DNA of 64,000 nt. Source: Caenorhabditis remanei. Its lineage: Eukaryota > Nematoda > Chromadorea > Rhabditida > Rhabditidae. This document shows positions 43,971-54,821 of the stretch, in pieces. Every line of letters starts with the position of its first letter. Position 1 is the first letter of the stretch. The DNA lies in contig NC_071332.1 in NCBI RefSeq assembly GCF_010183535.1, forward strand, positions 21,948,001 to 22,012,000, written 5' to 3'. The notes beneath the pieces are model-generated. The model searched no databases. It was not told where the DNA came from and saw nothing but the letters and a program-made list of their open reading frames with translations. Position numbers and translations under genes: made by a program.

Positions 43971-46900
43971 AAAATAAAGTGATGTATTTTGAGTCTTTAA
44001 CGAATGATTTTAAAAGACAAAATCTGATTGGTGAGAGCACAGGCCACCAGGCTAATTTCTTTCTCAAATCGATCAATTTCAGTGCAAAATAGTGCAATTT
44101 TTGAGATCTCGTCTTGAAATGATCATAACTCTCTATGGAGTGGTCGTATAAAAAAGTTGTAAACTACAAAAATGGAGCTCTATTGCCAAAATTGTAAGAA
44201 TTTTGATCATTGCTAGGCAATAGACTAGGCAATAGACTTAATGAAATTTAAAAACTATCTGTGAGTTGAAAAAATTCAAATTTTGGGGATTTTTCTTACC
44301 CTCATTGAAAATTATGTTATACCTTTTCAGAAATGTGCTTTTTTTTTAATAGTGTAAAATTTCATGCTGTACTCAGTTCAATTTGAATATTTATGCACTC
44401 CGTTACCGTTCACCCTAAAATTCACGCGCACTTTTCCCCCACACCACTCTTTACTAATTAGCACAAATCATGCGTTGTTTTTATTGGGCGGCCTTATAAG
44501 CCTACTATGTATGTGCGCGGAAGGAGGGAAGAAAAATACAGGCAATTAGAGATTTCTTGTGTTATAATGCGAAATTGTGTATCATTTCATTCAATAACTG
44601 CGCGATTCTTGCTGGTTTTTCATATTTAGGGAGAATGGGTTGCCATGGCCTAGAAACTCTGAAACTTGTTCTAAAACTAAAACTAGCAACTGAAACAATA
44701 CTGAAAATGTGGAGAGAAAGTGAAAATGTGTTTTGTTCTTGTCGCGCGAGAGATGGTCTGATAGTAGACTTTGTATTGAAAAGGGGAAAGTTTGTGTGTT
44801 CCTTTACAATGCGTGTCTCGATGGCTAACTGATAATGAAAATGAAATGCTATCTGATTTGTCAATTTTAGAGCATTGAATGTATATAATTGTAGTTGGGA
44901 GCTCAGCCATTGAACTAATTATTCAACTATTTATAGTCAGGTTTTCAGCACTGATATTAAAAGGGCATCCAGTGATGTGTGTTTCAAGTCCGTCAATTTT
45001 TCGAATTGTTATGCACAGTTTCTTTTGTCCGTCCCTCATATGTACCGTGAAACCTGTAATAACGGTGCCTGTTCGCAGCGGTATATATTGGTTTCTAAAG
45101 GAAATAGCAAAAATCTGCAAACTGATAAAATATAGCTTATTGTTCATAAAACATTTCTTCAAATTAAACAATTTTTATATCTTTAAAGATAGCCAAGATA
45201 GGGTGCTTCAAACTCTTGCTAGCGGTACCGCAGGCTTTACCGTATGTGACCTAATTTAGCTAGAGCATGCTTGTCATGGTTCTCAAATACAAATTTCCAT
45301 GTCCTATTGATTTTCATCCGCGAGTCTGTATGGCTGTATGACCTAACTATTTCTTGCTGTCCCTTGAATCACATGCCCTCTGCCCTCCTCATCAACTCCA
45401 TGCGCAGCCGTCGCCATTCCCTGCGCACCAACAATTGTTTATAAGTTTATATAAGCCATCTCTTTCCCCCACTCGCTTCAGTTTCCCACTTCATACTCCA
45501 GAATCTAGAAAAAGGAAATGACGCCGCCTGAAATTCCATCATCTCTATATGTTTTTTTTTGTTCTTCTGAAAAACAGCCTGCGCAGCCACCTGTCTCCCG
45601 CTTTTTTGTGTTGTGTTTTGTTTTGTATATTATGTTGTGTTGTTGTTTGGAAGGAGGCAGTTGTAACTATACTATACGGGTTCCTAAATTTCAATTTTCC
45701 ATTTCTTTGTTTTAAAACTAAACATGACCATTTGACACTCTGTCTCTCTGCCTTCAACAAAAACCCGATCCCGCTGTTCTAATTTCATTTTGGTTCATTG
45801 TGGTGCCTAGGCGCAATTGGCTTTTCATTTCCTTTTTGGTTTTTTGTCAAATGGGATGATGTTTCCTTGTGGCTGAAATTGTATTCGGTTTTAAGCCCTA
45901 AAATGTGACTGTGCGTCTTTTTTTGGTAGTTGGAGTTGGAATCTTCTTTTTCTGAATAGCTAAAAACAGTATGGGGTGTCCGTACAAGAAAGTGGCTAAC
46001 TACAAAATTGAGAACCTAGGCTTGACACACTCAAAAGTTTGGGTTTCAATGAAATATAAAAAAATATACAAAGCTGAAATTCTTTCAAACGCCGGTCTTC
46101 CTTAAGATCCTTTTTTTTCAAAAAATAGTCCTGTCTGTAAATCTCTTTGTACACAGGGATGCGAAGAGTAAGGTCCGCAAAGATTTGAATTTTTAGAACG
46201 CGTCGCGATTTATATTAAAAAAATACGAAAAACAAACGTAAAATTTAAATTTGGCACTCAGCCAAGACTTTTTTGGCACCGTGTTAACCGTTGTGCGTTT
46301 CCACGACTTCGCGCCTTGCACTGCTGTGCCTGTATGTAGATTGTCGAACTTGTTCCCATAACTTCTTTATTCGTAAATGTTCTCAGCTTGAAAATTAATT
46401 TAGAAACCTTTTCTGACGTTACACCATCATTACGAAAACCACCTCTTTGTTTTTTCCTCATCTTCGTCCTTCGCTCTTTTCCCTTTATTTTTTCTAGACT
46501 ATTCCATCCTCCTCCTATTCTCCCATACTATCTCTTGGTCCCGTCTGCTCCCGGGAGCTCTCCCCTCATCGGCTCCCAGTGGTCCCTCGTCGCTTCTCCC
46601 GCGCACGCAACTGCGCAATACGGCGGTTTTGTCCGTGGGTTTTGTGCCTCGGGAGGAAAACGAGAGGAGTGTAAAATTTTCTGGGAAGCTAAACTTCGGA
46701 GAATGAAGATTTTCACTTTTCGCGCTTCCTCTGACCGACTAGAACTACTCATTTTCATTTTCTAATACTCATAGGAACCTAAGAATTTGTTGGAATAGAA
46801 CTTTCAAACATATTTCCAAAAACTTTGCTGGATAAAAAAACCTTGGCTGAGCCTCCGGAAATTAGTCTTTCCTTTTTTAAGTTGTGCTTTTTAGTGTTGC

Positions 46901-49271
46901 CATAACTCAGCTATTTTATGAATTGGAATCATATTTTTGTTCGTTAAAGAGTTATACACGATGATCCGGTATTGCTAAATCTGTAATTCTGCTTTTGTAT
47001 CAATTTTAGTTTTCTGTTTGTCCGGATGTCTAAAAACCGCTTTTCAAAAATCTGAAATTTGACTACGATACTTTGCAATAACCCGCTTTTTGCGAAATCT
47101 GGCGCACCTTTGACGCGTTTTCAATACCACCGATTTTTTGTATTTCAGGTGACCTTATGACCGCTTGGCCGTTTTGATATTTTTCAGAGGCCACTTTTTT
47201 TAAAGTCTGGCTCACCTTTGACGCGTTTTCAATACTACTGTTTTTTTGTGTCCCGGGTTTAATCTTGATCAATTTTGGATAAGATTGATTTTAAGACAGT
47301 TTTGATATTTTTCAGAGCTCATTTTTCAAAAAAATCTGGCGCACTTTTGACGCGTTTTGCATAACCCCTCTTCTCCTCTATGAAAATATTGTCTACACAT
47401 CCCTAGAATTCAAAACATATTGAAATCGTTTGGACGAAATTCGATGGCACAGCAAAGTATGAGTGTGCGCGTAATATTCCCCCATTTCACATTTCCATCC
47501 CCACCAATATTCCTAGACTCCCGACACGACTCTGCCAACGAGAGGAGCCTCCTCCCGACAAGAGAGTGAGAACAGTTGCTCCATTTTGTCATCTGGGGTT
47601 GAAAAGAGATGGAGGGGAGCCAGGAGGATCTCTATCTGTACCGTCTGTGTCTCCGTGATTCCAGGTCACTCTCCCTCTCTTTCTCTATCGGTTTCGATCT
47701 TCCTGAAAGCAATAAGCCTTGCGCGCGCGGGAGCCGTGCGCGTGTGCCTCCTCTTGTGTGTGTGTTGTGTAATATTATTTTCAGTTTCAGACGGGAAGAA
47801 GAGATGGGGCGGGAAAGAAGAAAGCAAAAAGAAAAACCGAGGAGGGTTCCCGGGGCGCGCAGGCACATACACGCGCAGCCATCGTCATCATCACTCTCCA
47901 TCACTTTGGTTTTTTTTTTCTCCATGCCTTTTTCCTCTTCCTTCCTGATTTTTTTGCTGTTGTTATCATGAAGAGAGTTAGTGGTGGTGTTGAGGACGGG
48001 GAGGAGAAGAAGAAGGACAACAACGCGGGGTTTAGGCTGAAAATTGGCTGAAACTAAGCTTTTGTACAGTTCGACAGAAATTTTCGGGTTGAAAATTTAG
48101 AAGTTATCTTTTGACTCGTCTCGTAGACAGGTTTTCACATAGTCAATACTTGTCAGACACACATTTAATTCTGTGTTACTCTGTTTTCTGAGCATTTTCT
48201 ACCTGGCGCACCTTTGGCGCCTTTTTCATTGAAACTCTGAAAGGGAAAATCTGATGTGATTTCTTCTGAATTGTAATGTCTTAAGTCTTAAATCTAAAAA
48301 TTTAGAAAATGTTTTAAGAAAATTACTGTTTACTGAAATTACTGTTAATTACTGAAATTACTGTTAATTTTTACCTATCGCGCTATTGACGGGTTTCTGT
48401 TTCTGTTAGACGCAGATGAACAATTAGATGTAAGAATTCCTGCAGTAATTAAAGCTGGCGTACTTCTGACGCTTAAAAAACTTTTTGCGAAAACTTCTCA
48501 TAAAGCTAATTAAATACTTATTGTAATGTTTGCTCTCTTCATCCGTTATTGAAATGTTAAAATTGAAGGTTCCGAGATTTAGTTGTTCCATTGATGCTCT
48601 TTAAAGTATTTTCCATTTAATTTCTCCCATAACCTCACTGTCCTTCCTTTCGGCTCAACTCTTTGACCCTCTAGCGATCCTTTTTCTCACCTTTAACAGT
48701 TTCCTTTCAGCATTCCACTCTTTCCCCGCGGCTTCATTCAATTTTCTGAAAACTGTCAAATAACAACAATAGTTGTCTCCTCGCCACCTCCACAATCTCA
48801 TAACATTTCATATACTACTCGCTCTTGCCAACACGATTGAAAATAAAGTGAGCGCGCAGCAAAAACTCCCCGTCGTCCCCTTCCGATCAAAATTGAAATC
48901 ATCGATTATTTTGCCTCTATATACAATATTTTCCTGCGCACACTCGTGTGCACCATCACAACTTCTACTGTTCCTCCACTCTCCGTGTCGTTGTCTGTTT
49001 CCATCGTGGAGCGCGAGAGGGGGGCTGCGCCGCTGCGCAAGCACACAACACTATCATTTTTATCAATGTTTTATAGTTTTGTTGTAGAAGAAGAGGGATG
49101 GTTGGGGCGTGTGTGTGTGTGAGTGCGCAGTCACCGGCCTTATCTCTCTTTTTTGGTTTGAGCGCTGTTTTAGTTTAAGAATTCAAAATTCTAAATCGAC
49201 TTTCATATTTGCGCTTTCTCCTCTTCCTTCAAATACTTACTCAAACTTTTCATTTTCAGCCTGACCCTCCA
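43971..49271. other. Intergenic or promoter region upstream of the Brinker-HTH gene
   Basis: No confident gene. It holds a partial family-1 element (about 44060-44185), a repeat at about 45060-45245 related to 61810-62035, three copies of the dispersed motif in inverse form (near 47100, 47212 and 47336) and another near 48202. There is a GC-rich patch at about 46540-46680 and another at 47590-47900 with pyrimidine-rich tracts. TGCGCA-type sites recur from 45400 to 49300. Overlapping open frames on both strands at 47586-47971 look compositional. Alternative first exons of the downstream gene could lie here. Confidence 0.5.
49254..49261 (+). promoter_or_regulatory. Likely spliced-leader trans-splice acceptor
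   Basis: TTTTCAG at 49254-49260, eleven bases before the ATG at 49272, has the form of a Caenorhabditis SL1 acceptor. It could equally be a cis acceptor from an upstream non-coding exon. Confidence 0.45.
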
Positions 49272-50721
49272 ATGTCATCAGATGTGCGCAAGCCCCTGGA
49301 CCCAAGCACCCCTTATTCAAGGACTCTCAAGGTATCTTACGAAATAAGTCATGACTATTTGCTTATTCATCGTTCCAGCAGTACTCTATTGATGAGAAGC
49401 TGGTGATAATCTCCCATGCGAAGAATCATGGGAATCGAGCGGCTGGAAGGGAGTTCAATGTGGCGGAGAGCAGTATTAGGGAGTGGAGGAAAAATGAGAA
49501 TAAGTTGATGTGAGTTTTCAGAACTCTTAAATAAAAAAATTTTAAACTTCCTCAAAATTCTGGTTTCAGAAATGCTCAGATTTAAATAGCTGAAAAATTA
49601 AAGCTCGTGTAGTAGAATTTTCTAGTGTCCCTAATTTTTCAATTAGGGTTTGACAGTAAATTACGTAAAAGCTATTCTATAAAGACAGCTGTTTAGATTT
49701 TGTAACAAACTTCCATCAATTGCATAAATTTGTATTGTACCTCAGGTTAAAAGTGGGATATATGTATTTCCTTTAAGTTTTCCTGAACGCTAAATTCAAC
49801 CATACTTGCAAACTGAGCCTAACTCGCTTAGAACACAATGTTATTGGCTGAAAAATACACCAAAATGTAGATCTCCGCAAGTTCTCTGTCCGTGACATAC
49901 TACCGGCCGGATTGCGTATTGTTAATGTACCGCGGTCCGGGAAAAAGTGCCAAAAAAACGCAAAAATGATCAAAAAAGCCTTTCTTACTCCGGCCCGTTT
50001 CGGCCCGGTTTGCAAATATGGTTTCAACTTTACCAATCACTTAACTGATTCGAATTATTGCAGCTCTAAGTAGGATAACTTTTCCTGCATCGTTTCAGAG
50101 CTGAATACTCTTCTAATGATACATATGCACCCTTATACTATCATCATTATGAAAACCTTCACATTTCCAGCCACAACAAAAATAACGCTACAGCAGGACT
50201 TGCAGTCTTAGCTTCCTCACAACCCACATCTGCAACGCCTGGACCAATTCATCACAATAACAACAATAATCACATCAAGAATATCAACCAGAATCCACAA
50301 CATTATCGTCCCCCAACATCCGGAATTTTCGGTATGGCACCAGCAGAAAACAACAGAAGAACTCAGGAGGAGATGGCAACGGTGAGGATACCATGTTAAA
50401 CGTACCGTTCTTACCCCAATCTAGGGTTTTCAGCTCCGACTATTCCAACTTGCTATGATGGACTTTAACCTCACTCATCTTTCCCCTCTCCTACAACTTC
50501 AACACCAGCAACGTCTTCTGCAAGCCGCCACCTCATCCTCCCAAGCTCCGCCTCCTCCACCACCACCAGAACCAACATCCACCGCTAGCAGTGTTGCCGG
50601 GACCCCCAGCTCCATCTCATCCTCATCCACACCTCCACCTTCATTGTCTCCCAATATTCCATCTGGTGCAGGAAGACGGAAGCCCAAGTGTCCTCAGAAG
50701 ATTGTGGAGGCTTCTGAATAA
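49272..50721 (+). CDS. Brinker-type (BrkDBD/CENP-B-like) HTH DNA-binding protein
   Basis: Four exons, join(49272..49331, 49379..49509, 50171..50381, 50434..50721), give 229 residues. Residues 21-64 form a compact helix-turn-helix: YSIDEKLVIISHAKNHGNRA then AGREFNVAESSIREWRKNE, matching the Brinker DNA-binding domain/CENP-B N-terminal pattern (a helix, a G-x-x-x-A-A turn, and a recognition helix ending RxWRK). The remainder is low complexity: an Asn/His-rich stretch (HHNNNNNHIKNINQNPQHY), a Gln-rich helix (LLQLQHQQRLLQA), a Pro/Ser-rich tail (PPPPPPPEPTSTASS) and a basic end (GRRKPKCPQK) that may be a nuclear signal. It is probably a sequence-specific transcription regulator. An AATAAA signal lies about 220 bases after the stop (50939). 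A palindromic element occupies intron 2. Confidence 0.85.
49796..50027. mobile_element. Palindromic element in the Brinker-HTH gene intron
   Basis: Left end TTCAACCATACTTGCAAACT and right end GGTTTGCAAATATGGTTTCA are inverted. The interior includes TGTAGATCTCCGCAAGTTCT, shared with a diverged copy at about 17000-17140 (TGTAGATCTCGGCGAGTTCT). GC-rich CCGGCC patches flank the centre. Confidence 0.7.
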
Positions 50722-50938
50722 GTCATAAGTCACCTCTTACCATTTTTTCTGTAAATATCTACATAGTGCCTTTGCCCATTCTCCCGACCGGTGTCCTAGT
50801 GATGTTTCTCACCTAGTGCCTTAAAAAGAATCCTTCTGCCTTCAAACTTGTGCCACATTTCTTCATTTTTTTTTCTGTAAATTTTTGTGCAATCCTTCTT
50901 CTAATGCCTACCCACTCGGATCTCTTTACACACCCATA

Positions 50939-50944
50939 AAATAA
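50939..50944 (+). terminator. Polyadenylation signal of the Brinker-HTH gene
   Basis: AATAAA in the sequence CCCATAAAATAAAG, about 220 bases downstream of the TAA stop. Confidence 0.5.
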
Positions 50945-51273
50945 AGAAAGAGTCCTAGATGGTCTACTTTATTTTCTTAGCTTTTCTGATGGAGCACGAA
51001 ATGAAAAAAGATAGAGAAAGAAAAGGACAATAAATATAAGTGGTGGGCGGTGTGTGGGGATAAATATTGGCACCAATAAAAGAAAGATGGGGGAAAAGGA
51101 AAAAGCATGAGAGAGATGGAATGGGTTGGATGGAATTGAGATGAGAAAGACAACTACATGACTGAAAAAGAGAGAGAGAAAGAGAGATGAAAAAAATTAT
51201 ACGAATGAAGGTTCGGTTTTTTTTTGGTTTTTAATGAGATGGTGGATCGATTAATGCATAAGGTCCCAGATGC

Positions 51274-52071
51274 CTATTGAGCTGGTGGGACACCTGTGCT
51301 GGCGTCGGCTGGTTGTCCTGAAGCGGCTTGAGCGGCGGCAACGGCAGCATTCTGGAATAGGAGAGGGTGTGTAATTAGGTTGGTTGGTTAGTTGGTGCAG
51401 GTGGGTGGGAAATTTTGAAAATTCTGGGAAAATATGGGGAGTTTCTTGGGAAGGAGTCAAAAGCGCAGGTTTTGACGTTTAGACCTAGAATTGAATGGTT
51501 GTAGAGTGGTCTGCCCTAGTAAAAAACAAGAAAGTTGTAGACCATGAGAACCTGAGCCCACTAACAAAGTATTTTGGAACAGAAACAATATCTTAAGAGT
51601 GAGAATCATGATATTTTGATTACTGAATCGAATCAGCTCACAACAGTTAAAAATTGCACTGAGCAATGATCTCAAGGATTTTGAGCTTCCACAATTAAGA
51701 TAATCGCTTGTAAATTGGCCTAAAAAAATCCATGGAGAATCAAGAGGCCCTTGATTTTATTTGACTTGACTTTTGATTCTTATGATTTTCACATTCTAAG
51801 GCTGACTGACCTAGACTAACTAGTCCTTAAGAATTACAGAGTCCCGACTAGCACCCCTCAAAACTAACCGGGTCCGACTCATGATTCGCTCCTGGAATGA
51901 TTTTTCCAATAGCCTGTTGTGCCTGTGAGGCGTATCCCTTTGTGGCGTCGGCAGCCGTCGACAACACATCCTTGGTCTTGTCGAAGATTGAGGAGAGAGC
52001 GTTCTTCTGGAATTTCGCATGGTTCTAGATACTAACCCAGATCAAGTGGAACTTACCGCAGCGTCAGCCAT
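51274..52071 (-). CDS. 76-residue Ala/Lys-rich helical protein
   Basis: Three exons, complement(51274..51351, 51869..52006, 52057..52071), each in phase: MADAA, then KNALSSIFDKTKDVLSTAAD...GKIIPGANHESDP, then an Ala/Gln-rich end NAAVAAAQAASGQPADASTG. The middle forms an amphipathic helix with an A/T-K-x-x-x-x-A/S rhythm (FDKTKDVLSTAADATKGYAS) that resembles short LEA-like or perilipin-like helices. There is no signal peptide, so it is probably cytosolic. Very small exon 1 (15 bases) and strong splice sites support a real gene. Function unknown: the LEA resemblance is compositional only. It lies 2.7 kb downstream of hif-1 on the same strand, too far for a worm operon. Confidence 0.7.
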
Positions 52072-54821
52072 TTTTGTGTTGGTTGGTTGGAGAGGAGAAG
52101 GCCTTAGGCAGAAAGAAGAAGAAGAAGAAGAAAAAGGAAAAAGTAAAATGCGCGTGTGTATGCTCACATGGGCTCTCGGAGCTAGGGATGGGCGGAGTTT
52201 CGGCAGACGGACCCCAACGTCTCCATATTCGGTGCACTCTTTTTTTCCCAGCGCCCCAGCCTTTCTAAGCCATCGATTTCTGTCTATGTGTTTATGTATA
52301 TGCATGTGCTCTTTCCTTCTTCTCCCTTTCTCTCTTCCGACGTCTCCTGAAGCCCTCCGCTGCCGCCTTCACGTCTTCTTTTTTTCTTCTTCTTTTTTTG
52401 AAGAGGCTTGACGGAGGGGGAGGCTCCGCGGAGCACAAACACACACACAAACATAAGGTCCCTCTCGGAGCCTGCGCGTCGGGGAGGAGATAATGACATT
52501 AAGCGAAGGAGACGCCTGAGTCCGGGAGCGTATATATTTTCTCTATCCGTTTTCTCTGGAAAAAATGGAAAAAATAGACAAAAAAAAGAGAGACGAGTTT
52601 AATTATACGGTTCTCCTTTTGATGGGTCCCTCTCTTTCATGCAATTTGTCAATTTGGTGCGCGGGGGAGATGGATGGAGATGACAATCTAAAAAGACGGA
52701 ATGAATGGGCTAAGGGAGTCTTGAAAAATTGGATGGACAAAAATTTTTGATGTGAAGAGAAGGGAAAAGAGGAAATTGCGCGTGAAACGGGATACCATTT
52801 GACAGGCGGTTCGGGTAGAGTTCTATATTTGGAATTCGTGACGTGGTAGGACTAAAGTAGAAAATTGATGAAGTGTTGAGTTTTTGTCTGAAAATAAGTG
52901 TAAAGTATATCGAGTTACTCCAATTTTCATTTTGCTTATCCAGATGTCCAGCCACATGTCTGCTCGTAAATGTTTCAGTCGGGACGTTCATCAATTTCCA
53001 TTTTGAATCTTCTATCTTCTATTAGTTAGTATTTCAGATTCTCAGATTCAGAAAAATCACGTCATTCAGCAATCCCATACTATCCAATTCATAGCTCTGT
53101 TCCGTTCCGCTTCACAGAGAAAACCAACTCTCGACACTCTATAAATCACATTGTTTCCTGTTCCTCTTTCTGCGGAGCACAGAAAAGCGAAAAGTTTTTG
53201 TTTTCTCTTTTTGTTTTTTTTCTTATGCCGCTAGATTTTGGTCCCTCAGGGGGGCTCCAGTAGGGACGGTGGTTCAGGAGATGGATGATTTTGGTTTTGG
53301 GTTGCTTGAAAGTTTTTCGGCTTTCAGAAGTTAAATGTAATAAAGTGTTTCAGTGTAGGAATTAGGAACCGTGAGAATAGTGTTCCCGCTACTTATAGAT
53401 TAAAGTTCAAACAAAATTTGGAGATTCCAGACGCCAAAAATATATTTGTAAGGCTCGTTGTGTAAATTCTAGTTGTGTAAATTTTAAAGATGTTGAACAA
53501 GTTTCCGGTCGATGTCAATGCACCATATATTTAAAGTTTCGCAATGTACAGAAGTGAACAAAATTTCAGAACACGAATTTTAAAGCAGAATCACAGATTT
53601 TAACGTGATTAGTTATGACAACGTCAAAACAGCTACACTTTAACTGAATATAAAAGAATCTAAAACAAGGGTCGAGGAAAATAATCGACTAGATATTCAT
53701 GAAAATCCAAATTATCCTGAAAAGCCTGGCTAACAAGAAAACTTTAACACCATGCAAGTGTTTTTTTGGCTGAAACTTAGAGACGTTCCTGAAATTTTCG
53801 AAATTTTTGAAATTGAGCCTTCCCGTGTTTAATCAGAGCAAAACTTTGAGAGCTTGAGAGCATAACTCGGCTAAAAGCGTCGCGCGAATTTCAAAAATTT
53901 TCAGGAACGCCTTTTCAGATTATTCTTAACTTATCCTGAAAGTTTCTGCCAAAAAAGCATTTGAGGTTAGCCGCAACTGTGTGTAATTGTCCGGATATTT
54001 AATTTCGAAAGATTTCTGAAAACAGGGGTTAATTTTCTTGTTTTTTTTTGTTTTTAAGCCAACAAACATTTTGATGTGTTTCTATATCTTTCTGCAAAAT
54101 TATATTTATGGTCAACTGTGTAGAAAACTTCATGCGCAGTAACATCATACATCCTTTTCCCGGAGCTCTTATTTGATCTCCCGACCAATTTTTTCTCTAA
54201 TTCCTAAACTTTTGAAATTCCTAATCTCCCCTCGAAGGTCTTCCACCCCCTAGACGCACCATATTTTTTCTCCTTTCTTTTTTTCCTAGTAATCTCCCCA
54301 TCATTCCTAATCCCTTCCCGTTCGCATCTCCTCTTCCCTGCCATCATGACGTTGTGTGAGGTGGTGCACTTTATTTTTCTTCTCCGTGGAGCACTTCACT
54401 TCTTGCTCTTCTACGTATTGAAAAGAGAGACAGACGAAAATTTTATTTGGAAAACGGAAAAAGTTTCGAAAAAAAAGAAGAAGTGGTGGTGGAAGGGCAA
54501 AAATCGGACAGGGGAGAAGGGACAGTGAAGGAAATTCGTTGTGGGATTTTTAAAAAGAAACTATTATCACTACATAATGGACATTGATTGGAACAAGAAA
54601 ACGCACACTTACAATTAGTTACACACGTTTTGTACTACGATTCTTCTAGAAAATTTGGGGAAAGGTAACTAAAGTGGGATGTGTGAAACATCCCACGGGG
54701 AAGAATCGAAAAGTGGGATCAAAATGAAATTAATGGGGGAGATTTTCTGGAACAAAAAGGTATAGAAATGTGTGTGACTTTTTTAGAAAAAGAAGAAGAA
54801 GAAAATAAAATAAAAATCAAT
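52072..54821. other. Intergenic DNA between the small helical gene and hif-1
   Basis: The promoter side of the small gene (52072-52560) is rich in pyrimidine and purine tracts (GAAGAAGAAGAAGAAG, TCTTCTTCTTTTTT) and has GC-rich patches (GGGATGGGCGGAG). A palindromic repeat lies at 53758-53960. The rest is AT-rich and no gene was seen. Confidence 0.5.
53758..53960. repeat. Palindromic repeat
   Basis: TTTTTTTGGCTGAAACTT...GACGTTCCTGAAATTTTCGA at the left is mirrored by AAAATTTTCAGGAACGCC...AAGTTTCTGCCAAAAAAG at the right. The centre (GAGAGCTTGAGAGCATAACT) is unpaired. Confidence 0.65.

Noticed and set aside
46388..46765. 125-codon plus ORF and 76-codon minus ORF over a GC-rich patch
   Set aside because: Compositional openness on both strands, no domain, no splice partners.
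47586..47971. Overlapping 120-codon ORFs on the plus strand and a 97-codon ORF on the minus strand
   Set aside because: All are pyrimidine- or purine-rich, mutually overlapping and low complexity. No frame has a domain or convincing splice sites. More likely promoter or 5' UTR DNA.
52019..52411. 130-codon ORF overlapping the first exon of the small helical gene
   Set aside because: It reads antisense through a real exon and purine tracts, with no coding signature.
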